Shown one piece after another: positions 1 to 5,172 of a DNA stretch of 5,173 bases. Positions within the stretch are counted from its first letter, which is position 1, and each line of letters opens with the position of its first letter. The translations under genes and the position numbers were made by a program. Below the pieces are notes generated by a model that did not search any database, was not told where the DNA came from, and saw only the letters and a program-made list of their open reading frames with translations. The stretch is taken from NCBI GenBank assembly GCA_937915775.1, contig CALGGQ010000404.1, positions 1-5,173 on the forward strand, in the 5' to 3' direction. This DNA is from an uncultured Clostridia bacterium. GTDB taxonomy: Bacteria; Bacillota; Clostridia; Oscillospirales; Acutalibacteraceae.

Positions 1-3
1 CAA

Positions 4-36
4 AAAAGCCCTCCGACCGTGTGCCGAAGGGCTTTT
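4..36 (-). terminator. Intrinsic terminator of thrS
   Basis: A perfect 9-bp inverted repeat, AAAAGCCCT (4-12) against AGGGCTTTT (28-36), lies 22 bases beyond the thrS stop codon. Read on the minus strand the stem is followed by a run of T (positions 7-2), giving a normal Rho-independent terminator. The A-rich opposite side means it could also work on the plus strand for a gene left of the window. Confidence 0.9.
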
Positions 37-57
37 GCTTGCGGGTAAATGTCGCGC

Positions 58-1998
58 TCAGAAAGTTTGAGCGCGGGTGGAAATTTTGTCGCGGACGTAA
101 GCAATAAAATCGTCAACGCTCATTTCCACACTGTCTTTTGAACCGTGCTTGCGGACTGCCAAAATTCCGCTCTCCATTTCCTTGTCACCAATCACAAGCA
201 TATATGGAATCTTTTTAACTTGATTGTCGCGAATCTTTTTACCTGTTTTTTCGCTTCTGTCATCCAGCTCGCAGCGGATGCCGGCAGCCTCCAGCTTTGC
301 CATCATCTCTGCTGCATAATCCTGATGTCTGTCCGCAATCGGCAGGAACTTCACCTGAACGGGCGCCAGCCAGGTCGGGAACGCACCCATCGTCTCCTCA
401 ATCAGATACGCCATAAAGCGGTCAAGCGAGCCGAGAATCGCGCGGTGCAATACCACAGGCGTGTGCGCTGCATTGTCCTTATCAATGTAGGTCAGACCGA
501 ACTTTGCCGGCAGGCAGAAATCCAGCTGACAGGTGGAGAGCGTGTACTCGGCGCCGACAGCCGGCTTAACATTGACATCAAGCTTCGGTCCGTAGAAAGC
601 AGCTTCGCCGATTTCCTCGGTATACTCCAGCCCTAAATCATTGAGCACATCGCGCAGCGCGTTTTCCGCGGTGTTCCACATCTCGTCGTCCTGGTGATAC
701 TTTTCCGTATCCTCGGGGTCACGCAGCGACAGCACACAGCGGTAATCCGTAATGCCGAAATCCTTGTAGGTATCAAAGATCAGATCAACAACCTTGGCGA
801 ACTCATCCTTAATCTGCTCCGGTGTAACAAACAGATGGGCGTCGTTCTGGCAGAAATGACGGCCTCTTTCAATGCCCTTGAGGGTTCCCGACGCTTCGAA
901 GCGGAAATCGTGTGCAATTTCGCCGATACGCACCGGCAGATTACGGTAGGAATGACGGGTGTTGGCGTAAATCCGCATATGGTGCGGGCAGTTCATCGGG
1001 CGCAGAACATAGGTCTCGTCCTCCCCCTCCACCGCAGGGAACATATTGTTCTGATAGTGCTCCCAGTGGCCGGAGGTTTTATACAGGTCAACCGTACCGA
1101 CACACGGCGTCAGCACATGCTGATAGCCGGATTTGATTTCCTTATCGCGGATATAGTCCTCCAAAATACGCCAGAGCGTATAGCCCTTGGGCAGGAACAT
1201 CGGCATACCCTTGCCAACCAGCTCATCGGTCATAAAGAGCTGCAGATCGTGGCCGAGCTTTCTGTGGTCGCGCATTTTGGCTTCCTCAAGCTTTTGCAGG
1301 TATTCGTCAAGCTCCTCTTTTTTCGGAAACGCAATGCCGTAAATACGCTGCAGCGCCTTGCCCTTGGAATCGCCTCTCCAGTAAGCAGCGTTATTGCTGA
1401 TGAGCTTGAACGCATTATGCTTAATCTGACCGGTTTTCGCTACATGAGGACCGGCGCAAAGCTCGATGAACTCGCCCTGCTTGTAAAAGCTGATTGCCTC
1501 GCCCTTGCCGGCGTGCTCCTGAATCAGTTCTACCTTATACGGCTCGTTCTTGCTTTCCATCAGCGCAATCGCCTCGTCAACCGGCAGCTCAAAGCGCTCC
1601 AGCGCCAAATCCTCTTTGATAATTTTCTTCATTTCCGCTTCGATTTTATCCAAATCCTCGGGAGAGAAGGTGTTTTCCACATCAAAGTCATAGTAGAAGC
1701 CGTTGTCAATCGCCGGACCGATGGTCAGCTTTGCATCGGGATACAGGCGCTTGACCGCCTGCGCCATAATGTGAGAGGCGGTATGGTTATACGCCTTTTT
1801 GCCGTCCTCATCCTCGAAGGTAAACACCTCCAGCGTGCAGTCGCCGTCAATCACGGTGCGCAAATCGGCTACGGCTCCGTCAATCTTGCAGGCGGTGGCG
1901 TTGCGGTACAGCCCCATGGAGATGTCCTTGGTGATGTCGGCAGCCGTCATCGCGGCGTCGTATTCACGAACGCTGCCGTCCTTTAATGTAATCTTCAT
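58..1998 (-). CDS. thrS: Threonine--tRNA ligase (ThrRS)
   Basis: Cytoplasmic class II aminoacyl-tRNA synthetase that charges tRNA-Thr with threonine and removes mischarged serine. The 646-residue product has the full bacterial order: TGS domain (about 1-60), editing domain with HxxxH at 72-76 (HTASH) and CxxxH at 181-185 (CAGPH), catalytic core (about 250-540) and C-terminal anticodon-binding domain (about 545-640). By analogy with E. coli, zinc ligands are Cys337 (in RPMNCPHH), His388 (in QNDAH) and His518 (in LHRAILGS). The ATG at 1998 is chosen because AGGAGG (2011-2006) sits 7 bases upstream and because MKITLKDG begins the TGS fold. The frame stays open upstream to 2217, but that part is the T-box RNA. 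Transcription is controlled by that T-box; a terminator follows the gene. Identity is certain; catalytic and metal roles are inferred from the family. Confidence 0.98.
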   Translation of the reverse strand: MKITLKDGSVREYDAAMTAADITKDISMGLYRNATACKIDGAVADLRTVIDGDCTLEVFTFEDEDGKKAYNHTASHIMAQAVKRLYPDAKLTIGPAIDNGFYYDFDVENTFSPEDLDKIEAEMKKIIKEDLALERFELPVDEAIALMESKNEPYKVELIQEHAGKGEAISFYKQGEFIELCAGPHVAKTGQIKHNAFKLISNNAAYWRGDSKGKALQRIYGIAFPKKEELDEYLQKLEEAKMRDHRKLGHDLQLFMTDELVGKGMPMFLPKGYTLWRILEDYIRDKEIKSGYQHVLTPCVGTVDLYKTSGHWEHYQNNMFPAVEGEDETYVLRPMNCPHHMRIYANTRHSYRNLPVRIGEIAHDFRFEASGTLKGIERGRHFCQNDAHLFVTPEQIKDEFAKVVDLIFDTYKDFGITDYRCVLSLRDPEDTEKYHQDDEMWNTAENALRDVLNDLGLEYTEEIGEAAFYGPKLDVNVKPAVGAEYTLSTCQLDFCLPAKFGLTYIDKDNAAHTPVVLHRAILGSLDRFMAYLIEETMGAFPTWLAPVQVKFLPIADRHQDYAAEMMAKLEAAGIRCELDDRSEKTGKKIRDNQVKKIPYMLVIGDKEMESGILAVRKHGSKDSVEMSVDDFIAYVRDKISTRAQTF

Positions 1999-2005
1999 CG
2001 TTATT

Positions 2006-2011
2006 CCTCCT
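2006..2011 (-). promoter_or_regulatory. thrS ribosome binding site
   Basis: AGGAGG on the minus strand, 7 bases before the ATG at 1998. It decides the start codon against the 73-codon longer open frame, which would be translated out of the riboswitch. Confidence 0.92.
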
Positions 2012-2028
2012 AATAATATAGGTTTTTT

Positions 2029-2059
2029 AAAAAATAAAGCACCCTGAATTTCAGGGTGC
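2029..2059 (-). terminator. Regulated terminator of the thrS T-box
   Basis: Stem GCACCCTGA (2059-2051) with TCAGGGTGC (2047-2039), a three-base loop, then TTTATTTTTT (2038-2029). Its 5' arm contains the CAC and CCTGAA that the antiterminator needs. Charged tRNA-Thr should leave this hairpin intact and stop transcription about 30 bases before the thrS start. Confidence 0.94.
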
Positions 2060-2240
2060 AGATACACGGTTCCACCTGAATTACGCCAAAGGGCGTCACT
2101 CATAGCCTTTAACGCAGGCATACGGCAGGGCATTTCCTCCCTGCGCTTCGGGGTGGTAACTGCTATCGCTCGTGCACGCCCTTTCACCGACCGGACGCTC
2201 TCTGCAGCACGGACCATACCGTCGTGTCCCCTTCATCGCT
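2029..2240 (-). promoter_or_regulatory. T-box riboswitch, threonine-specific, upstream of thrS
   Basis: The leader RNA binds tRNA-Thr and lets transcription continue when the tRNA is uncharged. Visible parts in transcript order: Stem I base with a kink-turn (GCG 2239-2237 and GGGG 2231-2228 pairing CGC 2145-2143 and CCCC 2153-2150, with ATGA/GA between); distal Stem I motifs AGAGAG (2203-2198) and GGTGAAAG (2188-2181); specifier ACC (2157-2155), a Thr codon followed by the usual purine; a Stem III-like hairpin ACGCC/GGCGT (2096-2083); and the T-box core AGGTGGAACCGTG (2077-2065). The antiterminator is TTCAGG (2080-2075) with CCTGAA (2055-2050), the 7-base bulge TGGAACC (2074-2068), and GTG (2067-2065) with CAC (2058-2056). 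It shares bases with the terminator, so the two exclude each other. The codon and the downstream gene agree on threonine. Confidence 0.96.
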
Positions 2241-2255
2241 TTCACAGATGAAACT

Positions 2256-2284
2256 ATCATAACACTATCTGTGCGGTTTGTCAA
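2256..2284 (-). promoter_or_regulatory. thrS promoter (sigma-A type)
   Basis: TTGACA (2284-2279), a 17-base spacer and TATGAT (2261-2256). Transcription should start near 2249, about 10 bases before Stem I of the T-box. The -35 hexamer is a perfect match and the -10 differs at one position, which fits a strong basal promoter controlled by attenuation. Confidence 0.88.
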
Positions 2285-2304
2285 GATTTCCGTTGCCGGC
2301 AGTA

Positions 2305-2333
2305 TTGACAAATATTGCCGCAAGGTGTAAGAT
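2305..2333 (+). promoter_or_regulatory. thiT promoter (sigma-A type)
   Basis: TTGACA (2305-2310), a 17-base spacer and TAAGAT (2328-2333), with an expected start near 2340, just before the TPP aptamer. The -35 box lies 20 bases from the divergent thrS -35 box (2279-2284), so the two promoters are back to back. Confidence 0.87.
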
Positions 2334-2345
2334 AGAAGCACTAAA

Positions 2346-2420
2346 TAAGTCAGGGGTGCCGCAAGGCTGAGATGATACCCTTCTAACCTGCCCGGTAATG
2401 CGGGCGTGGGAGACGAGTTA
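2346..2420 (+). promoter_or_regulatory. TPP riboswitch aptamer (THI element)
   Basis: Senses thiamine pyrophosphate in the thiT transcript. Conserved pieces are visible in order: P2 5' strand AGGGGT (2352-2357); P3 GCC-GCAA-GGC (2358-2367); the pyrimidine-sensing CTGAGA (2367-2372); P2 3' strand ACCCTT (2377-2382); CTAACCTG (2383-2390); P5 CCCG (2391-2394) with CGGG (2401-2404) around GTAATG (2395-2400); and CGTGGGAG (2405-2412). P1 is probably TAAGTC (2346-2351) against GAC...TTA (2412-2420). Function as an off-switch is known for the family and fits the terminator directly downstream. Identity of the aptamer is near certain; the exact P1 limits are my estimate. Confidence 0.96.
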
Positions 2421-2433
2421 TACCATCATTGAT

Positions 2434-2464
2434 ACCCTGTACTGCCATAGTACAGGGTTTTCTT
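2434..2464 (+). terminator. Regulated terminator of the TPP riboswitch
   Basis: Stem CCCTGTACT (2435-2443) with AGTACAGGG (2449-2457), loop GCCAT, then TTTTCTT (2458-2464), ending 29 bases before the thiT start. Its 5' arm begins with the same TGATACCCT found in the aptamer P2 3' strand. The P2 5' strand CAGGGGT (2351-2357) could therefore pair with it and act as antiterminator when TPP is absent. Confidence 0.92.
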
Positions 2465-2493
2465 GACTTAAATATGATTTAAGGAGAAAAGAA

Positions 2494-3153
2494 ATGAACG
2501 CAAAAACAAAAAGACTGACTACCACCGGCGTGCTGATTGCGATGAGCGCTATCCTTGCCATGATTAAAATCTTCGATTTGCCGTACGGCGGCTCCATTAC
2601 GCTTGCCGGTATGGTGCCGATTATCGTACTCGGCTACAAATACGGTATAAAATGGGGCTTGTTCTCGGGCTTTGTTTACAGCATCATCGAAGCAATCCTC
2701 GGCGCCACCACCTCGCAGGCATTTGCCGGTATGTATGACCCCGACAATGCGGCAAAATCCGTTATCAATATCGTGCTGATGGCGTTTCTGGATTACATCG
2801 TCGCCTTCACCGTGCTCGGTCTGTCCGGCATGTTCAAGGGAAAAATCAAGAGCCATACGGCTGCCATTACACTCGGCGGCGCCGTTGCCGTACTGCTGCG
2901 GCTGCTGGCTCACTTCCTTTCCGGCTACATTCTCTGGGGCAGCTATGCGGAGTGGTTCTTCACCGATGTGATGAATAACAGCTTCGGTCAGAGCGTGCTG
3001 AACAATTTCAGCGGCAGCGGACTGGCAGCCATCTATTCCCTTGTATATAACGCCTCCTATATGCTGCCGAATCTGGCAGTCACCGTCGTGGCACTGCTTG
3101 CCCTGATGGCTGTGAAACCGCTGCGTAAGTACATAACGGAAGAAAACGCTTAA
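2494..3153 (+). CDS. thiT: ThiT, thiamine-binding S component of an ECF transporter
   Basis: Integral membrane protein that captures thiamine with high affinity and hands it to the shared ECF energising module (EcfA, EcfA', EcfT), which is not encoded here. The 219 residues form about six hydrophobic segments. Family signatures are YGGSITLAGMVPI (31-43), Trp54, Glu66 in SIIEAILG, the RLLAHFLSGYILWGSYAEW region (136-154, with His140 and Trp148) and YSLVYNASYMLP (181-192, Tyr185-Asn186). The Trp, Glu, His and Asn fit the thiamine-pocket residues of Lactococcus ThiT. The protein is longer than that one, mainly from the loops near 71-90 and 150-177. ATG at 2494 has AAGGAG (2481-2486) 7 bases upstream. 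The TPP riboswitch supports a thiamine substrate independently of the protein sequence. It is monocistronic and ends before a hairpin shared with metY. Confidence 0.95.
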   Translation: MNAKTKRLTTTGVLIAMSAILAMIKIFDLPYGGSITLAGMVPIIVLGYKYGIKWGLFSGFVYSIIEAILGATTSQAFAGMYDPDNAAKSVINIVLMAFLDYIVAFTVLGLSGMFKGKIKSHTAAITLGGAVAVLLRLLAHFLSGYILWGSYAEWFFTDVMNNSFGQSVLNNFSGSGLAAIYSLVYNASYMLPNLAVTVVALLALMAVKPLRKYITEENA

Positions 3154-3179
3154 TTTATCTTTTGTACATTTCCATAAAG

Positions 3180-3212
3180 AAACGGACAGTTACCCGAGGG
3201 TGCTGTCCGTTT
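3180..3212. terminator. Bidirectional terminator between convergent thiT and metY
   Basis: Inverted repeat AAACGGACAG (3180-3189) with CTGTCCGTTT (3203-3212), with ACC/GGT able to extend pairing inside the loop (3192-3201). It lies 26 bases after the thiT stop and 24 bases beyond the metY stop. The T-runs are short and interrupted on both sides (GTTTCGATTT on plus, GTTTCTTT on minus), so it is weaker looking than the other terminators here, but its position between convergent ends supports shared use. Confidence 0.8.
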
Positions 3213-3236
3213 CGATTTATAAGGAGTTGTCATAGG

Positions 3237-4523
3237 TTATGCGAGTTGCTCCACCGCGTCAAACGCCTGGCTGAGATCGGCAAGAATGTCGTCAATGTGC
3301 TCCGTACCGATAGAAAGACGGATGGTGCCGGGATGGATATTCTGTTCCTCCAGCTCCTCAGCGCTCAGCTGGCTGTGCGTCGTGGTAGCAGGGTGAATGA
3401 CGAGCGACTTCACATCGGCAACGTTCGCGAGAATGGAGAAGATCTGCAGGCTGTCGATAAAGGTCTTTGCCGCCTTTTCACCGCCCTTGATATCAAAGGT
3501 GAAAATCGAGCCTGCGCCGTTCGGGAAGTACTTGTGATAGAGGTCAATATATCTGTCATCAAGCGACGGATGGTTGATGCTTTCCACCAGCGGATGCGCT
3601 TTCAGGAAATCCAGCACCTTGAGCGTATTCTCCACATGACGCTCAACGCGCAGGGAGAGCGTTTCCGTTCCCTGCAGCAGCAGGAACGCATTGAACGGGG
3701 AAATAGCAGCGCCCGTATCACGCAGCAAAATGGCGCGGATATAGGTGACAAAAGCAGCGGGACCGACTGCGTCCGCAAAGGAAATACCGTGGTAGCTCGG
3801 GTTTGCATCCGCAATCTGCGGGTATTTGCCCGATGCCTTCCAGTCGAATTTACCGCTGTCTACAATAATACCGCCGAGGGTGGTACCGTGACCGCCGATG
3901 AATTTCGTCGCCGAATGCACAACGATATCGGCACCGTATTCAATCGGTCTGAGCAGGAACGGCGTGGTAAAGGTGGAATCCACCACAAGCGGAATGCCGT
4001 GTGCGTGCGCAATCGCGGCAACGGCTTCAATATCAATAATGTTGGAATTCGGGTTGCCGAGCGTTTCAATAAACAGCGCCTTGGTGTTTTCCTGAATCGC
4101 CGCTTCAAAATTGCTCACATCATCGGGGTCAACAAAGGTGGTTTCCACGCCGAACAGCGGGAAGGTATGCGCTAAGTAGTTGTAGGTACCGCCGTAAATC
4201 GTCTTGGCGGCAACAATATGGTCGCCTGTTTTGGCAAGCGCCTGCAGCGTGTAAGATATCGCTGCGGCGCCGCTTGCTGTGGCGAGCGCCGCAACACCGC
4301 CTTCAAGAGCCGCAATTCTTTTCTCAAAGACGTCTTGAGTTGAGTTGGTAAGTCTGCCGTAAATATTGCCGGCGTCGGCTAAACCGAAGCGCGCCTGCGC
4401 ATGGTCGCTGTTATGAAAAACATAGGAAGTGGTCTGATAAATCGGAACGGCTCTTGCATCGCTCGCCGGATCCGGCTGCTCCTGGCCTACATGGAGCTGT
4501 AAGGTTTCAAATTTGTATGACAT
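3237..4523 (-). CDS. metY: O-acetylhomoserine sulfhydrylase (O-acetylhomoserine aminocarboxypropyltransferase)
   Basis: Cytoplasmic PLP enzyme of the Cys/Met metabolism family that makes homocysteine from O-acetylhomoserine and sulfide, the direct sulfhydrylation route to methionine. The 428-residue length and the segment around 225-280 (SGKYPQIADANPSYHG and onward) fit MetY rather than the roughly 390-residue MetB/MetC enzymes. Visible landmarks: YGR at 55-57 (phosphate contact from the partner subunit), GGTY at 111-114 (Tyr114 stacks on PLP), VVDSTFTTP with Asp182, HSATKFIGGHG with the Schiff-base Lys207, and RLSIG with Arg402 for the substrate carboxylate. The start at 4523 has AAAGGA (4537-4532) 8 bases upstream, a modest site. 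The gene is alone, with a promoter about 160 bases away and a leader holding repeats and a small ORF. Family is certain; preference for O-acetyl over O-succinyl or O-phospho substrates is inferred. Confidence 0.95.
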   Translation of the reverse strand: MSYKFETLQLHVGQEQPDPASDARAVPIYQTTSYVFHNSDHAQARFGLADAGNIYGRLTNSTQDVFEKRIAALEGGVAALATASGAAAISYTLQALAKTGDHIVAAKTIYGGTYNYLAHTFPLFGVETTFVDPDDVSNFEAAIQENTKALFIETLGNPNSNIIDIEAVAAIAHAHGIPLVVDSTFTTPFLLRPIEYGADIVVHSATKFIGGHGTTLGGIIVDSGKFDWKASGKYPQIADANPSYHGISFADAVGPAAFVTYIRAILLRDTGAAISPFNAFLLLQGTETLSLRVERHVENTLKVLDFLKAHPLVESINHPSLDDRYIDLYHKYFPNGAGSIFTFDIKGGEKAAKTFIDSLQIFSILANVADVKSLVIHPATTTHSQLSAEELEEQNIHPGTIRLSIGTEHIDDILADLSQAFDAVEQLA

Positions 4524-4570
4524 AGTGGTAATCCTTTCGTCTTAATATAATGATTATGCGTGATCGTTTT

Positions 4571-4642
4571 TCAGATGCTCGGACGCCACATTCGCCCAAA
4601 ACGAAAATTCTGCCTCAAGAGTGTTTCAAAATGTAGTTTCAT
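4571..4642 (-). CDS. Candidate leader peptide of metY, 23 residues
   Basis: A short ORF in the metY leader starts with ATG (4642-4640) and ends with TGA (4573-4571). It has a good Shine-Dalgarno, AGGAG (4655-4651), 8 bases upstream, better than the one of metY. The peptide begins MKLHFETLL, ends RMWRPSI, is rich in Arg, Phe and Leu, and has no Cys, no membrane segment and no run of one amino acid. It begins about 30 bases after the predicted transcription start and stops 47 bases before metY, so any metY mRNA from this promoter carries it. I do not recognise a family. A role as a regulatory upstream ORF or arrest peptide is inference from position. A 7-bp pairing, TCGTTTT (4604-4598) with AAAACGA (4570-4564), would enclose its last codons and stop, but it is weak. 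It could also be chance, since a 23-codon frame alone is not significant. Confidence 0.5.
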   Translation of the reverse strand: MKLHFETLLRQNFRFGRMWRPSI

Positions 4643-4652
4643 TGTTCTTTCT

Positions 4653-4670
4653 CCTACCGTTTTTATAGGT
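4653..4670 (-). promoter_or_regulatory. Putative operator, downstream copy (metY leader)
   Basis: ACCTATAAAAACGGTAGG on the minus strand: CCTAT and GTAGG arms separated by 7 bases. It repeats the layout of the copy at 4696-4713, lies about 3 to 20 bases after the predicted transcription start, and overlaps the Shine-Dalgarno of the leader ORF. The two centres are 43 bases apart, close to four DNA turns. Confidence 0.5.
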
Positions 4671-4679
4671 GTTGAAAGC

Positions 4680-4708
4680 ATTATAACCTACAATTCCTAT
4701 AATGTCAA
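4680..4708 (-). promoter_or_regulatory. metY promoter (perfect sigma-A consensus)
   Basis: TTGACA (4708-4703), a 17-base spacer and TATAAT (4685-4680), both hexamers exact. Transcription should start near 4673, leaving a leader of about 150 bases before metY. A promoter this strong normally needs a repressor or leader control, in keeping with the inverted repeats at 4653-4713. Confidence 0.9.
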
Positions 4709-4714
4709 TAGGTT
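4685..4714 (-). promoter_or_regulatory. Putative operator, promoter copy with extra half-site
   Basis: ACCTATTGACATTATAGG (4713-4696) has perfect CCTAT/ATAGG arms 7 bases apart, and the -35 box lies inside it. A further half-site GTAGGTT (4691-4685) touches the -10 box, giving a wider AACCTA/TAGGTT dyad (4714-4685). A bound protein would block RNA polymerase. The regulator is unknown. The embedded ATAGGAATT resembles the GGAATT part of sites of the Rrf2-family cysteine regulator CymR, but the full CymR consensus does not fit. Confidence 0.5.
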
Positions 4715-4782
4715 TTATGTGAATTTATGCAAAAAGTTTTATCAGAACATCCCCTGCTGTATGTTTCAGGCTTCTAAGCGAC

Positions 4783-4814
4783 AAAAAAAGAACCGCCTGA
4801 AAGCAGTTCCTTTT
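4783..4814 (-). terminator. Intrinsic terminator of rpmA
   Basis: On the minus strand GAACTGC (4809-4803) pairs with GCGGTTC (4796-4790, one G-T pair) around a six-base loop, followed by seven T (4789-4783). Further A-T pairs can lengthen the stem. It starts 14 bases past the rpmA stop and separates rpmA from metY. Confidence 0.92.
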
Positions 4815-4823
4815 CTGTTGCAA

Positions 4824-5108
4824 TTACTGTTCCACAGCGTAGACGCTGACTTTTTTGCGGTCCTTGCCGAAACGCTCGAACTTGACTTTGCCGTCGATCA
4901 GCGCGAACAGTGTGTCGTCGGAACCCTTGCCGACGTTGTTGCCCGGATGGATGTGGGTACCGCGCTGCTTGACAAGGATGTTGCCGGCAAGCACGAACTG
5001 ACCGTCCGCACGCTTCACGCCGAGGCGCTTGGATTCGGAATCACGGCCGTTACGGGTGGAACCCATACCTTTTTTATGAGCAAGTAACTGGATGTTAATT
5101 TTCAGCAT
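4824..5108 (-). CDS. rpmA: 50S ribosomal protein L27, with cleavable N-terminal extension
   Basis: Ribosomal protein L27, whose N-terminal tail reaches toward the peptidyl transferase centre. The 94 residues contain the family core HKKGMGSTRNGRDSESKRLG (10-29), then GNILVKQRGTHIHPGNNVG and the C-terminal FERFGKDRKKVSVY region. The first nine residues, MLKINIQLLA up to the Ala before HKKG, match the Firmicutes-type extension that the cysteine protease Prp removes before L27 works in the ribosome. ATG at 5108 has a strong site, GGAGGTG (5123-5117), 8 bases upstream. In Firmicutes the order is usually rplU-prp-rpmA; the upstream genes would lie beyond the right edge. A terminator follows the gene. 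Identity is certain; processing is inferred from the family. Confidence 0.98.
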   Translation of the reverse strand: MLKINIQLLAHKKGMGSTRNGRDSESKRLGVKRADGQFVLAGNILVKQRGTHIHPGNNVGKGSDDTLFALIDGKVKFERFGKDRKKVSVYAVEQ

Positions 5109-5172
5109 TGTTGTTGCACCTCCGAAATGTTATGGTAGATTTTTGAATCTGGCAGTTGATATTTTGCGGATA
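5095..5172 (-). other. Possible 3' tail of the gene upstream of rpmA (prp expected)
   Basis: Only about 50 bases precede the rpmA ribosome binding site. One minus-strand frame is open from 5172 to a TAA at 5097-5095, overlapping rpmA by 14 bases, and starts YPQNINCQIQK, loosely like the end of Prp proteins. Another frame (IRKISTARFKNLP) stops at 5132-5130, just before the rpmA site, a more usual spacing. The window is too short to decide, and both may be noncoding. Confidence 0.2.

Larger units (their letters stand above)
4524..4823. other. metY-rpmA intergenic region, 300 bases
   Basis: This gap holds, from right to left, the rpmA terminator, an AT-rich stretch, the metY promoter with its repeats, the candidate leader ORF and an AT-rich 47-base spacer before metY. 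I see no S-box or other SAM riboswitch, no T-box core and no intrinsic terminator between the promoter and metY, so control by one of the classical methionine RNA switches is not supported. Confidence 0.75.

Noticed and set aside
694..1986. 430-codon open frame on the plus strand opposite thrS
   Set aside because: It is antisense to a complete, strongly conserved gene, and its translation shows no family features. Such long shadows are usual opposite GC-biased codons.
1999..2217. 73-residue N-terminal extension of ThrRS from an upstream in-frame ATG
   Set aside because: The extension reads through the T-box specifier side, antiterminator and terminator, has no ribosome site at its start and is not part of the TGS domain. 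AGGAGG sits exactly before the ATG at 1998.
2479..2913. 144-codon minus-strand frame opposite thiT
   Set aside because: It is rich in His, Gln and Gly, typical of the reverse of a hydrophobic membrane protein gene, and the ThiT frame and its leader are clear.
3221..3233. AAGGAG followed by other bases on the plus strand, resembling a ribosome site after thiT
   Set aside because: No sensible start codon and reading frame follow except the shadow of metY; it lies just beyond a terminator.
3162..4175. 337-codon open frame on the plus strand opposite metY
   Set aside because: It starts inside the convergent terminator region and is antisense to the conserved MetY frame; the translation is basic and low in recognisable structure.
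4541..4575. TATATT close to metY as a second, nearer promoter
   Set aside because: No acceptable -35 box exists 16-18 bases upstream, while a perfect promoter is present at 4680-4708.
4524..4673. SAM riboswitch or T-box in the metY leader
   Set aside because: None of the conserved cores (S-box helices, AGGGTGG-type T-box) nor a terminator hairpin is present between promoter and gene.
4560..5087. 175-codon plus-strand frame across the metY promoter and rpmA
   Set aside because: It overlaps the rpmA terminator and the conserved L27 frame and has no ribosome site. The open stretch is a shadow.
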